A DNA stretch of 64,000 nt from an uncultured Sphingomonas sp. (GCF_913774285.1 NZ_CAJYHX010000026.1:124001-188000); one strand, 5' to 3'; counted from the stretch's first letter, positions 32,871 through 41,863 are shown. The notes: a model not told the origin generated them from the sequence alone. Numbers and translations: made by a program.

Positions 32871-33943
32871 TGGCGGGCGGCGGCGACGATTCGGACGACA
32901 AGACCCAGGAACCTACCGACAAGAAGCTCGAGGACGCGCGAAAGCGCGGCGACGTGCCGATGGCGCCGGAAATGCGCCACGCTGTCATGTTCGTCGCGGC
33001 GCTGGTGGTGATGGGCGGCCTCGGCACCTACACGGTCCAGCAGATGGGCAATCTGTTCGTCCGCCTGTGGGGCGGCGCCGACGATTTCCGGATGGAGCCC
33101 GACGGCGCGCAGAGCTTCGCCACCGGCCTGTTCGGCGCGGTGGGTACCACGCTCGCGCCGATCCTCGCCGCGCTGTTCGGCTTCGCGATCCTGGGCGGCG
33201 TGCTCCAGGGCCGGCCGATGATCAGCTGGTCGCGCGTCAAGCCCAAGTGGAACAAGCTCAATCCGATGAACGGCGCCAAGCGCCTGTTCGGCAAGCAGGC
33301 CATGGTGGAGTTCCTCAAGACCTTCGCCAAGCTCTGCCTCGTCGGCGGCATCGGCGCGGCGATCGCCTGGCCGCATGCCGCGACGATCGACCGGCTGGTC
33401 GGCGCCGACCTGGTCGATACCGGCGCGGCAGCGAGCGATATCGTCCATTCGATGCTCCGCCCGATCGCGACGCTGGTCGGCGCGCTCGCGCTGTTCGACT
33501 TTGTCTGGCAGCGCCGCTCGTTCATGAAGCGCATGCGCATGAGCCTTCAGGAAGTGAAGGACGAGTACAAGCAGAGCGAGGGCGATCCCAAGATCAAGGC
33601 CAAGATCCGCAGCATGCAGATGCAGCGCTCGCGCAGCCGGATGATGTCCAACGTCCCCAAGGCCAGCGTCGTCATCACCAACCCGACCCACTACGCCATC
33701 GCGCTCCAGTACGACCATGGCAGCATGGGCGCGCCGGTGGTGGTGGCCAAGGGCGTCGACACGATCGCGCTCAAGATCCGCGAGATCGCGACCGAGCACA
33801 ACATCCCGCTCGTCGAGAACCGCCCCCTAGCCCGAGCGCTCTATGCCAGCGCCGAACTCGACCAGCCGATCCCGGTGGAGCATTATGCTGCGGTGGCCGA
33901 GGTAATCAGCTACGTCCTGCGGATCGCGCGCGGCCTGCGCTGA
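32870..33943 (+). CDS. flhB: Flagellar export switch protein FlhB
   Basis: Substrate-specificity switch of 357 residues. The N-terminus has the family DDKTQEPTDKKLEDARKRGDV signature, four transmembrane segments follow, and the cytoplasmic domain carries the self-cleavage motif NPTH at N271. The C-terminus (after VENRPLARALYASAELDQPIPVEHYAAVAEV) is short and lacks a long tail. ATG 32870 shares its A with the fliR stop; a GTG one codon earlier is possible. Confidence 0.96.
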   Translation: MAGGGDDSDDKTQEPTDKKLEDARKRGDVPMAPEMRHAVMFVAALVVMGGLGTYTVQQMGNLFVRLWGGADDFRMEPDGAQSFATGLFGAVGTTLAPILAALFGFAILGGVLQGRPMISWSRVKPKWNKLNPMNGAKRLFGKQAMVEFLKTFAKLCLVGGIGAAIAWPHAATIDRLVGADLVDTGAAASDIVHSMLRPIATLVGALALFDFVWQRRSFMKRMRMSLQEVKDEYKQSEGDPKIKAKIRSMQMQRSRSRMMSNVPKASVVITNPTHYAIALQYDHGSMGAPVVVAKGVDTIALKIREIATEHNIPLVENRPLARALYASAELDQPIPVEHYAAVAEVISYVLRIARGLR

Positions 33944-33970
33944 GGGCGATTCCGACGACAAATTTGATAA

Positions 33971-33985
33971 TGCGATTGACTCGCA
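33971..33985 (+). promoter_or_regulatory. Fur-like palindromic operator before the siderophore receptor
   Basis: The perfect inverted repeat TGCGA-TTGAC-TCGCA is preceded by TTGATAA, giving an A/T-rich partly symmetric site about 60 bases before the receptor ATG. It contains TTGACT (33976-33981), a -35-like hexamer, so a bound regulator would block RNA polymerase. Similarity to Fur boxes is partial; iron control is inferred mainly from the operon. Confidence 0.45.
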
Positions 33986-34044
33986 ATACACGGCATCCCT
34001 AAAGGCTCGGCCAGAGAACGAGACCCAAAGGGATTTGCCGGATC

Positions 34045-36135
34045 ATGCACCTGTCGCTTCGCACCGCCTTGCTCACTACCGCGCTGATCGTCCTGCCGGG
34101 CGTTGCCATCGCGGGCCCGGACGGCGCGGCCGACAACGACGACCAGCAGAGCCAGATCGTCGTCACCGGCATCGCCACCCAGCCCTCGCGCAGCGCCACC
34201 GGCCTGACGCTCACCCCGCGCGAGACGCCGCAGTCAATCACGGTCATCGACCGTACCCGGATCGAGGATTTCCAGCTCACCAACATCAACGACCTGCTCG
34301 ACCAGACTGTCGGCATCAATGTCGAGCGCGTCGAGAGCGACCGGACCTATTACAACTCGCGCGGCTTCGACATCACCAGCTTCCAGGTCGACGGCATCGG
34401 CCTGCCGCTGCCCTATGGCATCCAATATGGCGACCTAGACACCGCGCTGTTCGACCGGGTGGAGGCGATCCGCGGCGCCAATGCGCTGATGACCGGCGTG
34501 GGCAACCCGTCCGCCACGATCAACTATGTTCGCAAGCGCCCCACCGACACGCTGCAGGCGACCGCCACCGCACAGGCGGGCTCGTGGAACCGCTGGCGCG
34601 GCGAGGCCGACGTATCGGTACCGGTCACCGATACGGTCGGCGTCCGCGCCGTCTATGCGCACGAGCAGCGCGACAGCTATCTCGACTACAACCACGTCAA
34701 CCGCAACGTGTACGGCCTGATCGCCGAGTGGAAGGTGACGCCGCAGCTCACCGCCACGATTGGCTACAGCCGCCAGGACAATGATGCCGACGGCGTGCTG
34801 TGGGGCGCGCTGCCGCTAACCTATACCGATGGCAGCCGCATCCCCTATGCGCGCTCGGCGACCACCTCGGCGCCCTGGACCTATTGGGACACCACGGACC
34901 AGCGCGCCTTCGGCGAGCTCGCCTATGATCTGGGCAGGGGCTGGCAGGCCAAGGGCGTGTTCACCTATGCCAACAACAAGCAGCAGGCGCGGCTGCTTTA
35001 TGCCTTCGGCGCGCCGGACAAGGCGACCGGGCTCGGCATTCAGGGCCAGGTCGGCGCCTATCCGTCCGAGACCGACCAGTATCTCGGCGACCTCACCGCA
35101 TCGGGCCCGCTGCACCTGTTCGGCCGCGAGCACCAGCTGTCTTTCGGCGTCTCGACCGGCCGGCTCGACAACCGCCAATGGCAAGGCAGCGGCAAGAGCT
35201 ATGTCGCCTATCCCGCGGTGCCGAACCTCTCCAGCGCGGTGATCGCCGATCCGGGCACCTTGCCCATCACGCTGGAGGCCGACAGCCGCACCGAGGTGAC
35301 CCGCGCGTACGGCGCCGCGCATCTCAACGTCACCGATCGGCTGAAGGCGGTGGTCGGCGGCAGCGCGACCTGGCTCAAGTCGAGCGGATATTCCTACGGC
35401 GCCGACCAGTATCGCAAGAACAGCCGCGTCAGCCCCTATGCCGGGCTTACCTACGACCTGACCAAGAACATCTCGGTCTACGCAAGCTATACCGACATCT
35501 TCAATCCGCAGATCGAGGTGGACGCCCGCGGCCGCCGGCTCGCCCCGGTGACCGGCACCAGCATCGAGGGCGGGTTCAAGACCGAATGGTTCGGCGGCCG
35601 GCTCTACGCCACCGCCTCGCTGTTCCGCGCCAAGCAGAAGAACCTCGCGACCTTCGCCGGCACCTTCGGACCCGGCGATCCCGGCCAGCCGGGTTCCAGC
35701 TATTACAGCGGCCTCGACACCACCTCGCGCGGCTTCGAGATCGAGCTGGCGGGCAAGGTGACCGACAACTGGACGATCAGCGGCGGCTATACGGGCCTCG
35801 AGGTCGAGGACGATGCCGGCAAGGCGGCGCGCGTGTTCATCCCGACCAAGAGCCTCAAGCTCGCGACCACCTACACCGTGCCCGAACTGCGCGACCTCAA
35901 GATGGGCGCCCAGCTGCGCTGGCAGAACAAGATCCGCAGCCCGGACTTCACCGTCACGCAGAACGACTATGCGGTGCTTGATCTGATGGCGAGCATCCGC
36001 CTGGTCGATCATGTCCGCGCCGCGATCAACGTGCGCAACGTGACCGACAGCACGTATCTGGGCAGCGTGATGTGGGGCCAGGCCTTCTACGCCGCGCCGC
36101 GCAACGTGCTCGGCAGCATCACCTTCAGTTACTGA
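34045..36135 (+). CDS. TonB-dependent siderophore receptor (FhuE/FoxA-like)
   Basis: Outer-membrane receptor of 696 residues. Signal peptide 1-23 (LLTTALIVLPGVAIAG), TonB-box-like QIVVTGI, then a plug with the siderophore-receptor hallmarks TPRETPQSITVIDRTRIEDF, the NINDLLDQTVGINVE segment, YNSRGFDITSFQVDG, and RVEAIRGANALMTGVGNPSATINYVRKRPT. The barrel ends in SITFSY. These features place it with ferric-hydroxamate or coprogen receptors. It is followed at once by three inner-membrane genes of the type that go with siderophore-iron reduction. Confidence 0.93.
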   Translation: MHLSLRTALLTTALIVLPGVAIAGPDGAADNDDQQSQIVVTGIATQPSRSATGLTLTPRETPQSITVIDRTRIEDFQLTNINDLLDQTVGINVERVESDRTYYNSRGFDITSFQVDGIGLPLPYGIQYGDLDTALFDRVEAIRGANALMTGVGNPSATINYVRKRPTDTLQATATAQAGSWNRWRGEADVSVPVTDTVGVRAVYAHEQRDSYLDYNHVNRNVYGLIAEWKVTPQLTATIGYSRQDNDADGVLWGALPLTYTDGSRIPYARSATTSAPWTYWDTTDQRAFGELAYDLGRGWQAKGVFTYANNKQQARLLYAFGAPDKATGLGIQGQVGAYPSETDQYLGDLTASGPLHLFGREHQLSFGVSTGRLDNRQWQGSGKSYVAYPAVPNLSSAVIADPGTLPITLEADSRTEVTRAYGAAHLNVTDRLKAVVGGSATWLKSSGYSYGADQYRKNSRVSPYAGLTYDLTKNISVYASYTDIFNPQIEVDARGRRLAPVTGTSIEGGFKTEWFGGRLYATASLFRAKQKNLATFAGTFGPGDPGQPGSSYYSGLDTTSRGFEIELAGKVTDNWTISGGYTGLEVEDDAGKAARVFIPTKSLKLATTYTVPELRDLKMGAQLRWQNKIRSPDFTVTQNDYAVLDLMASIRLVDHVRAAINVRNVTDSTYLGSVMWGQAFYAAPRNVLGSITFSY

Positions 36136-36143
36136 GGCAGGGC

Positions 36144-36443
36144 ATGGGGGCGCATCTCCGCAGAGGCTGGGGCTACCGGGCGAACATCGCGACGCGCGCG
36201 GTGGCCGGCAGCCTCGGCGCCTATCTGGTCGCGGCGTGCTTCGCCGCGGCGGCGGCGCGCACCCTGCCCCTCCCCCGGCTCGAGGCGATCGTGCCGGCGA
36301 CGATGCTTGCCTTCCTCGTCGCGCCGGTGGCGACGATCTGGGCCTTTCTCGCCCCCGGGCCCTTGCGCGCGCTGGGCGGCATTCTTGCCGCCGCCGCGCT
36401 GCTCGCGGGCATTGCCTGGGCGGCCGGGATGCCCGCGGCATGA
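36144..36443 (+). CDS. Small inner-membrane protein, DUF3649-like
   Basis: A protein of 99 residues with three hydrophobic segments (about 17-38, 48-68, 72-94) and little else. Its size and pattern (RAVAGSLGAYLVAACFAAAAA, ...LAFLVAPVATIWAFLA) and its place between a siderophore receptor and a PepSY protein fit the DUF3649 family seen in iron-uptake operons. It begins 8 bases after the receptor stop and overlaps the next gene (ATGA). The family name is a judgement from pattern and context. Confidence 0.72.
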   Translation: MGAHLRRGWGYRANIATRAVAGSLGAYLVAACFAAAAARTLPLPRLEAIVPATMLAFLVAPVATIWAFLAPGPLRALGGILAAAALLAGIAWAAGMPAA

Positions 36444-37930
36444 GCGTGGTGCGCGACGGCGCGCGCCAGGCGATGGCGTGGCTGCACGGCTGGACCGGGC
36501 TGCTGCTCGGCTGGGTGCTGTTCGTGATGTGCCTGGGCGGCACGCTCAGCGTGTTCAAGCCCGAGATCGGCCGCTGGATGCGCCCTGAGACCGTCGCGAC
36601 GGCCGACCGCGCCACCGCGCTAACCGCCGCCGGCGCATGGCTCGGCAAGAACGCGCCCAAATCGTTCGGCTGGTACCTCACCCTGCCCAACGACCGGATG
36701 AACACGACCGAGGCGACCTATGATCCCGGCACCGGCTTCGTCTATCGCGCGCTCGACCCCGTCTCCGGCGCGCCCGCCCCGCGCGAGACGCTGGGCGGCG
36801 AATTCTTCTACCGGCTTCATTTCGAGCTGCAGCTGCCCTTCCCCTGGGGCCGGCTGCTCGCCTCGCTCGCCGCGATGGTGCTGCTGCTCGGCCTGATCAC
36901 CGGGATCATCGCGCATCGGCGGATCTTCAAGGATTTCTTCACCTTCCGCCCCGCCAAGGGCCAGCGCTCCTGGCTGGACGGGCATAATGCGGTGGGCGTG
37001 CTGGCGCTGCCCTTTCACCTCATGATCAGCTTCACCGGCCTGCTGACGCTGGCGACCCTCAACATGCCCTGGGTGATCAGCGCCAATTACGGGAAGGACA
37101 CGGCGGCGATGTTCCAGGCCTTCCAGCCCGGCCATGTCGACCGCCCCGCCGCAGGCAAGCCAGCGCCGCTCGCGCCCCTCGCACCGATGCTGGCGGAGGC
37201 CGAGCGGCGGCTGGGCAGGCCGGTCGGTCGGGTGACGGTCGAACATCCCGGCGATGCTGCCGCGACGGTGACCATGTTCCGCGACGATGCACGCCAGATC
37301 GCCTATGCCGCAGGCGCGGTGAGCTTCGACGGCACCACCGGCCGCGTTCTCGCCGACTTCACCGAGAACCGCCCGGCATTGCAGACCTACGGCGTAGCCT
37401 ATGGCCTCCACCTCGCCCGCTTCGCGCCACTGGCGACGCGCTGGCTCTACTTCCTCTGCGGCGCGATGCTGACGCTGGCGGTAGCGAGTGGGATGGTGCT
37501 GTGGGTGGTCAAGCGCCGCGAACGCGCGCCGCTGAGCCTCGGCAACCGCATCGTCGAACGGCTCAACGCCGGCGTGCTGGCGGGCGTGCCGATCGGCTGC
37601 GTCGCCTTTCTGCTGGCCAACCGGGCGCTGCCGCTGGGCATGGCCGATCGCGCAGGTGCCGAGGTCTCGGTCGCGCTGTGGAGCGTTGCTGCGTCGCTGG
37701 CGATCGGTGCCGTGCTCGCACCAAAACGGAGCTGGCCGCTGCTGCTGACACTCCTCGCGCTCGGTTGCGTGGCAGCCGCGCTTCCCGGCGGCGCCTTTGC
37801 GAACAGCGTGCAGACGAGCGTTAGCCTCACCCTGCTGGCCACCGCCGTCGGCTTCGGCTGGCTGAGCCTGCGCCAGTGGCGCCCCCGTCCTGCCCCGGCA
37901 CGCCGCCGAACCCGCGAGCAGCTCGCATGA
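36440..37930 (+). CDS. PepSY-associated transmembrane protein (siderophore-iron reductase type)
   Basis: Inner-membrane protein of 496 residues. Motifs follow the PepSY_TM family: LHGWTGLLLGWVLFVMCLGGTLSVFKPEIGRWM near the start, YRLHFELQLPFPWGRLLAS, a DGHNAVGVLALPFHLMISFTGLL segment, PepSY periplasmic part about 230-310, and several C-terminal helices. Histidines in helices (HGW, HFEL, HNAVGV, HLM) are candidates for haem. Homologues such as FpvG of Pseudomonas aid reduction and release of iron from siderophores in the periplasm, which suits the upstream receptor. Overlaps both neighbours by 4 bases. Confidence 0.88.
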   Translation: MSVVRDGARQAMAWLHGWTGLLLGWVLFVMCLGGTLSVFKPEIGRWMRPETVATADRATALTAAGAWLGKNAPKSFGWYLTLPNDRMNTTEATYDPGTGFVYRALDPVSGAPAPRETLGGEFFYRLHFELQLPFPWGRLLASLAAMVLLLGLITGIIAHRRIFKDFFTFRPAKGQRSWLDGHNAVGVLALPFHLMISFTGLLTLATLNMPWVISANYGKDTAAMFQAFQPGHVDRPAAGKPAPLAPLAPMLAEAERRLGRPVGRVTVEHPGDAAATVTMFRDDARQIAYAAGAVSFDGTTGRVLADFTENRPALQTYGVAYGLHLARFAPLATRWLYFLCGAMLTLAVASGMVLWVVKRRERAPLSLGNRIVERLNAGVLAGVPIGCVAFLLANRALPLGMADRAGAEVSVALWSVAASLAIGAVLAPKRSWPLLLTLLALGCVAAALPGGAFANSVQTSVSLTLLATAVGFGWLSLRQWRPRPAPARRRTREQLA

Positions 37931-38244
37931 TTGCCGCAGGCCTGACGCTGCTCGGCATGTTTGCGCTCGCCGCAGCCATGCCCCGCCACGCGCCGGCGCT
38001 GCTGGGGGCATGGGAACGCCGGGTGCCGGCCGCGCGGTTGCGGATCGCCGGATGGGCGCTGCTGCTGGCAGCGCTCGCCGCCAGCCTCACCACATCCGAC
38101 TGGCCGCTCGCCCTGGTGACCTGGGGCGGCGTACTGCCTTTCAGCGCCGCGCTCGTCCTGCTGGGCCTGACCTATGACGTCCGCCTCGCGCGCGGTGCGG
38201 CCGTACTGGGCGCGCTCGCCATCCTCGCGGGGCTGCTCCGCTAG
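37927..38244 (+). CDS. Small inner-membrane protein, DUF3325-like
   Basis: A protein of 105 residues with three or four hydrophobic stretches (IAAGLTLLGMFALAAAMPRH, AGWALLLAALAASL, ALVTWGGVLPFSAALVLLGL, GALAILAGLL). Its place directly after a PepSY gene (ATGA overlap) fits the DUF3325 proteins that end such iron-uptake operons. Its stop codon overlaps the stop of the convergent deaminase gene within CTAG. Confidence 0.72.
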   Translation: MIAAGLTLLGMFALAAAMPRHAPALLGAWERRVPAARLRIAGWALLLAALAASLTTSDWPLALVTWGGVLPFSAALVLLGLTYDVRLARGAAVLGALAILAGLLR

Positions 38245-38732
38245 AGGTTGGCCTGTTCCTCCACCGGCAGCTCGGCATCGGGAGGATAATAGAGCGTCGC
38301 GCATTCCGCGGCGAGGCAGCCGCCCTCGATCACGATGTCGTCGCGATAGGCATCGCCGATGAAGCTCAGCGTATCGACATGCTTCGCCTCGAAATACATC
38401 GCATGCACGTCCTCGCGCCCGGCGCCGTACACCACCCGCCCCACCTTCGACCAGATCGAGGCCATGGTGCACATCCCGCAGGGCTGCAGCGTCGAGTAGA
38501 GCGTCGCCCCGCGCAGCTCGAGTTCGCCGGTGCTCTCGCAGGCGCGGCGGATCGCCATCATCTCGGCATGGGCGGTGGCGTCGGGCAGCTCATGCGTCTG
38601 GTTGCGCTCGGCCGCGAGCACCTTGCCGTCGAGCACGATGACGCAGCCGAGCGGTGAGGTGGAGGGATCCGATCCTTTCGACCGCGCCACTTCGATCGCC
38701 ATCCGCATCCACTGTTCGTCGTTCGCTATCAT
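38241..38732 (-). CDS. Nucleoside/cytidine deaminase family protein
   Basis: Zinc-dependent deaminase of 163 residues. The zinc and catalytic residues are H55 and E57 in HAEMMAIRRA, and C85 and C88 in TLQPCGMCTMA. The overall layout is close to guanine deaminase and tRNA-adenosine-deaminase-like proteins (CDA superfamily), but the substrate is unclear. The ATG at 38732 is preferred; an earlier in-frame start at 38792 gives an N-terminal extension without similarity. Confidence 0.87.
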   Translation of the reverse strand: MIANDEQWMRMAIEVARSKGSDPSTSPLGCVIVLDGKVLAAERNQTHELPDATAHAEMMAIRRACESTGELELRGATLYSTLQPCGMCTMASIWSKVGRVVYGAGREDVHAMYFEAKHVDTLSFIGDAYRDDIVIEGGCLAAECATLYYPPDAELPVEEQANL

Positions 38733-38802
38733 ATCGTCCGGCTCCCTATCGAGAGCGCAACGCGCAAGGACGGCGTTCGCCGCCAGCCCCAAGGGGAAGT
38801 GC

Positions 38803-39195
38803 TCAGTCCTTGCAGACGAGGATCAGCGCATAGCCCATCGAACCGCCGGGATTAGGCACGTTCACATTTTCCAGCTCGAGGCGCTTGCAGGATTGATCGT
38901 CCTTCTTGGTCGCTGCGTCCCCACGGGCCTCCTGCTCGGGGACCCGAGCCTTGTCGGCCGTGCGGCAAGCCTCCGTCTTCTCTGCCGCGGCCACATAGGC
39001 CGCCCGCTGCTGCTTCGCCCAGGCAGCGGCAGCCACATCCCCGCGCGTCCTCTTGACCTGTATGTAGCCGTAGACGAGGTCGCGCTTCTGCGCTTCGGAC
39101 ATCGCGTCAAACCAGCACTGCCCCGCTTGCTGCATGCCTGTCGGCAACGCAGCAACAGTGGAGAGGCTCGCAACCGTCAATAGAGAGAGCAGCAT
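38803..39195 (-). CDS. Exported hypothetical protein
   Basis: A protein of 130 residues with a signal peptide (LLSLLTVASLSTVAALP). The mature part is mostly charged helix (DAMSEAQKRDLVYGYIQVKRTRGDVAAAAWAKQQRAAYVAAAEK) followed by a C-terminal part with cysteines (four in the mature chain, in positions that could form disulfides). I recognise no family. A clear ATG and signal peptide support it as a real gene. Confidence 0.65.
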   Translation of the reverse strand: MLLSLLTVASLSTVAALPTGMQQAGQCWFDAMSEAQKRDLVYGYIQVKRTRGDVAAAAWAKQQRAAYVAAAEKTEACRTADKARVPEQEARGDAATKKDDQSCKRLELENVNVPNPGGSMGYALILVCKD

Positions 39196-39297
39196 CGGGG
39201 ACTCCTATGTCCATCCGATGCTAAGCGGCAACTTGGAAACGAGCACGTGCGCCCTCCACGAACGGGCGCAATTATCGAACGCCCCGTGGTTTTTCTG

Positions 39298-39789
39298 CTA
39301 GCGAAGCCGCCGATGCAGCACGAGTGCATCGACGAATCCACGTGCCGGATCGTCGAACGCATCGGGTACCCGGCCCACCGTTTCGAAGCCCAGCGCCTGC
39401 CACAGCCGCACGGCGGGCGCGTTGCTGCTGACCACGAAGTTGAACTGCATCGCGCGAAACCCGCGCGCCCGCGCCTCAGCGAAGCTGTGCTCGGCCATGG
39501 CGCGCGCGACGCCGCGGCCGCGCGCGGCCGGGTGGGTCGCATAGCCGCAATTGGCAACATGCGCGCCCCCGCCCGCCTGATTTGCGCGGAGATAATAGGT
39601 GCCCAGCACCTGCCCTTCCGCCTCCGCGACGAAGCTCGCGCGATCGGGCCCCAGCCAATACGCCAGCGCCTCGTCGCGCGGCATGTCGCGATCTAGTGCA
39701 TAGGTCTCGCCGGCGCGAATCACCGGCTCCAGGATTGCCCAGATCGCCGCGCCGTTCTCCGGCGCGGCTGGGCGAATCGCCGGACTCAC
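39298..39789 (-). CDS. GNAT family N-acetyltransferase
   Basis: An acetyltransferase of 163 residues. The acetyl-CoA loop is visible in YATHPAARGRGVARAMAEH (R-x-x-G-x-G/A type), with the C-terminal N..A..LW..LGFETVGRVP that is typical of phosphinothricin-acetyltransferase-like GNATs. The start is GTG, overlapping the dnaA stop (GTGA), so it is co-translated with dnaA; substrate unknown. Confidence 0.87.
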   Translation of the reverse strand: MSPAIRPAAPENGAAIWAILEPVIRAGETYALDRDMPRDEALAYWLGPDRASFVAEAEGQVLGTYYLRANQAGGGAHVANCGYATHPAARGRGVARAMAEHSFAEARARGFRAMQFNFVVSSNAPAVRLWQALGFETVGRVPDAFDDPARGFVDALVLHRRLR

Positions 39790-41165
39790 CCCTCCAGGGT
39801 GCGCATCAGCGCGCGGACCGCGCCGTCGATCTCGACATCCTTGCTGCGCAGATCCTCGATCCGCTTGACCGCATGGATCACCGTCGAGTGGTCGCGGTTG
39901 CCGAACTTGCGGCCGATCTCGGGCAGTGAGCGCGTGGTCAGCCGCTTGGCGAGGTACATCGCGATCTGGCGCGGGCGTGCGATCGCCACCGCGCGGCGGG
40001 CCGAAATCAGGTCGAGCTGCTTCACCTCGAAATGAGTCGAGACCGCGCGCTGGATCTCGTCGATCGTGATGCGGCGCTGGCTGGTGCGGAGCACTTCGCC
40101 GAGCACGCTGGTCGCGAAATCGATGGTGATCGATTCGTTCGACAGGCTGGCATAGGCGACCAGACGGTTGAGCGCGCCTTCGAGCTCGCGGACGTTGGTG
40201 GTGATTCGCGCCGCCAGCAGGTCGGCGACCTCGGCCGGCATATCGACCGCCGGCATGTCCTTCAGCTTGCGCTCGACGATCGCGCGGCGAAGGTCCAGCT
40301 CGGCGGGCTTGATGTCCGCGACCAGCCCGGCGCCAAGGCGGCCGACGAGGCGCGGCTCGAAGCCTTCCAGCGCCTGGGGGGCGCGGTCGGCAGCGATCAC
40401 CAGCCGCTTGCCGGCGCTCATGAACTCGTTGACCGTGTGGAAGAATTCTTCCTGGGTCGCGTCCTTGCCGCCGATGAACTGGAGATCGTCAATCATCAGC
40501 AGGTCGACAGAACGCAGCCGGGTCTTGAACGCCAGCGTATCCTTGTTGCGCAGCGCCTGGACGAACTCGAACATGAAGCGCTCGCCGGTCGAATAGATCG
40601 CGGTCGCGCCCGGATTCGCCTCGAGGAAGGCGTGGCCGATCGCGTGCATCAGGTGCGTCTTGCCCTGGCCGGTGCCGGCATGGAGGTAGAGCGGGCTGAA
40701 CATCGGCACGCCCGGCTGCGCGACGGTACGCGCTGCGTTGAAGGCGACGCGGTTCGTCGTGCTCACCACGAACCGGTCGAAGGTGAAGCGCGGATCGAAG
40801 GCCGGGCGCTCGGCCGGCTCAACCAGCGTTTCCTTGCGCGGCGCGGGCGCCGGCTCGGCGCTGAGCACGCGCTGCTCGGCATCCTGCAGCGTCTCCAGCG
40901 TGACGGTGCGCACGTTCGGCAGCACCGCGCGGAATTCGAGCAGCAGGCGCTCGGCATAGTGATTCTTCACCCACTGGGTGAGGAACGGGGACGGCAGGCC
41001 GAGACGCACGGCGTGCGAATCGCTGCCCTCGATCAGGACCACGGGCTTCAGCCACTGGTCGAACAGCCGCTGGCCGGCCGAGCGGCGCAGGTTGGTGCGC
41101 ACATGCGCCCAAGCCTTGGCGACGTCGCGGCCTTCCTCACGTTCCAGCGGTTGAACCTGAGTCAC
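39786..41165 (-). CDS. dnaA: Chromosomal replication initiator protein DnaA
   Basis: AAA+ initiator of about 459 residues. Domain I with AWAHVRTNLRRSAGQRLFDQWLKP, a short linker, domain III with Walker A GTGQGKTHL, Walker B LLMIDDLQF, arginine-finger region PRLVGRLGAGLVADI, and domain IV with the DnaA-box-binding signature FGNRDHSTVIHAVKRIEDL. GTG 41165 follows AAGGAAGGG. The in-frame ATG 41249 would add 28 residues without similarity and lies across the leader hairpin. The stop overlaps the GNAT gene. No cluster of DnaA boxes is present, so the origin is probably elsewhere, as usual in Alphaproteobacteria. Confidence 0.96.
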   Translation of the reverse strand: MTQVQPLEREEGRDVAKAWAHVRTNLRRSAGQRLFDQWLKPVVLIEGSDSHAVRLGLPSPFLTQWVKNHYAERLLLEFRAVLPNVRTVTLETLQDAEQRVLSAEPAPAPRKETLVEPAERPAFDPRFTFDRFVVSTTNRVAFNAARTVAQPGVPMFSPLYLHAGTGQGKTHLMHAIGHAFLEANPGATAIYSTGERFMFEFVQALRNKDTLAFKTRLRSVDLLMIDDLQFIGGKDATQEEFFHTVNEFMSAGKRLVIAADRAPQALEGFEPRLVGRLGAGLVADIKPAELDLRRAIVERKLKDMPAVDMPAEVADLLAARITTNVRELEGALNRLVAYASLSNESITIDFATSVLGEVLRTSQRRITIDEIQRAVSTHFEVKQLDLISARRAVAIARPRQIAMYLAKRLTTRSLPEIGRKFGNRDHSTVIHAVKRIEDLRSKDVEIDGAVRALMRTLEG

Positions 41166-41183
41166 TGTGACGCACCCTTCCTT

Positions 41184-41205
41184 CGCGGGAATGACGATTC
41201 CCGCG
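41184..41205 (-). promoter_or_regulatory. Hairpin in the dnaA leader next to its ribosome-binding site
   Basis: A perfect 9-bp stem CGCGGGAAT / ATTCCCGCG with a 4-base loop. On the minus strand its 3' arm ends immediately before the AAGGAAGGG ribosome-binding site of dnaA. It could control access of ribosomes to the dnaA start or act as a 5' stabiliser. Confidence 0.55.
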
Positions 41206-41545
41206 TTCCAAAACCATTGTCGATCATGAGGCTCATCGCAGCCGGTCATGCCCCCGGAGACGCGCGATGAACTCGTTGTCCCCGACCAGCAGCGTGGCCG
41301 GGAGGTTCGTTGTAGGAAGCTCGAACTGAGTCGAGCAAGGGCCTGCCATGTAAACTTTCTGAAATAGTTTTGTTGACAGCCCGAACCCCTAGGAAAACCG
41401 TGGGGGTGCCGAAATTCTTGAACTATTACCGACAGTTAACATGGTAAAGCGAGAGTCGCTGGCGACCGAATCAGTACGACTCGTGGATTTGCGCGATTCA
41501 CCTGCATTGCTCAAATTTTAACCATTTTTCGGGAGCACAGACGCG

Positions 41546-41583
41546 AAAAACCCCGCCGGACAGAGTCCGGCAGGGCTTTTCGT
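41546..41583 (-). terminator. Rho-independent terminator of rpsT
   Basis: The stem GCCGGAC / GTCCGGC, extended by CCC/GGG, is flanked by an A-tract on the left and a T-tract on the right, so it can act in both directions. It lies 17 bases after the rpsT stop. Confidence 0.85.
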
Positions 41584-41599
41584 TACCGAATAGTTACGG

Positions 41600-41863
41600 T
41601 TAGGCGAGCGCTTGAAGACGCTTGTTGAGGCGCGAGAACTTGCGCGCTGCCGTGTTCTTGTGGAGCACGCCCTTGGCGACGCCCCGTGCGATTTCCGGCT
41701 GCGCAGCGGCGAGCGCTTCGGTGGCAGCGGCCTTGTCGCCTGCGGTCAGCGCAGCTTCGACCTTCTTGATGAAGGTACGGATGCGGCCAACGCGTGCACC
41801 GTTGATTTCGGCGCGGCGGTCGTTGCGACGGATGCGCTTCTTCGCTTGCGGCGTATTCGCCAT
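41600..41863 (-). CDS. rpsT: 30S ribosomal protein S20
   Basis: A basic helical protein of 87 residues, beginning [17 protein letters not shown] and ending in [12 protein letters not shown], the S20 sequence pattern. An upstream in-frame start at 41911 is rejected as it adds residues without similarity. Lies between mutM and dnaA in the common alphaproteobacterial order. Confidence 0.97.
   Translation of the reverse strand: MANTPQAKKRIRRNDRRAEINGARVGRIRTFIKKVEAALTAGDKAAATEALAAAQPEIARGVAKGVLHKNTAARKFSRLNKRLQALA

Larger units (their letters stand above)
41166..41599. other. Intergenic region between rpsT and dnaA
   Basis: About 430 bases holding the dnaA leader with its hairpin (41184-41205), an A/T-richer part (about 41340-41530) that probably contains the dnaA promoter, and the rpsT terminator (41546-41583). 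One weak DnaA-box-like site (CGTGGATTT, around 41481-41489) is not enough to call an origin. Confidence 0.5.

Noticed and set aside
41166..41599. Replication origin next to dnaA
   Set aside because: Only one weak DnaA-box-like site was found, with no cluster and no A/T-rich unwinding region of clear form. In Alphaproteobacteria oriC usually lies away from dnaA.
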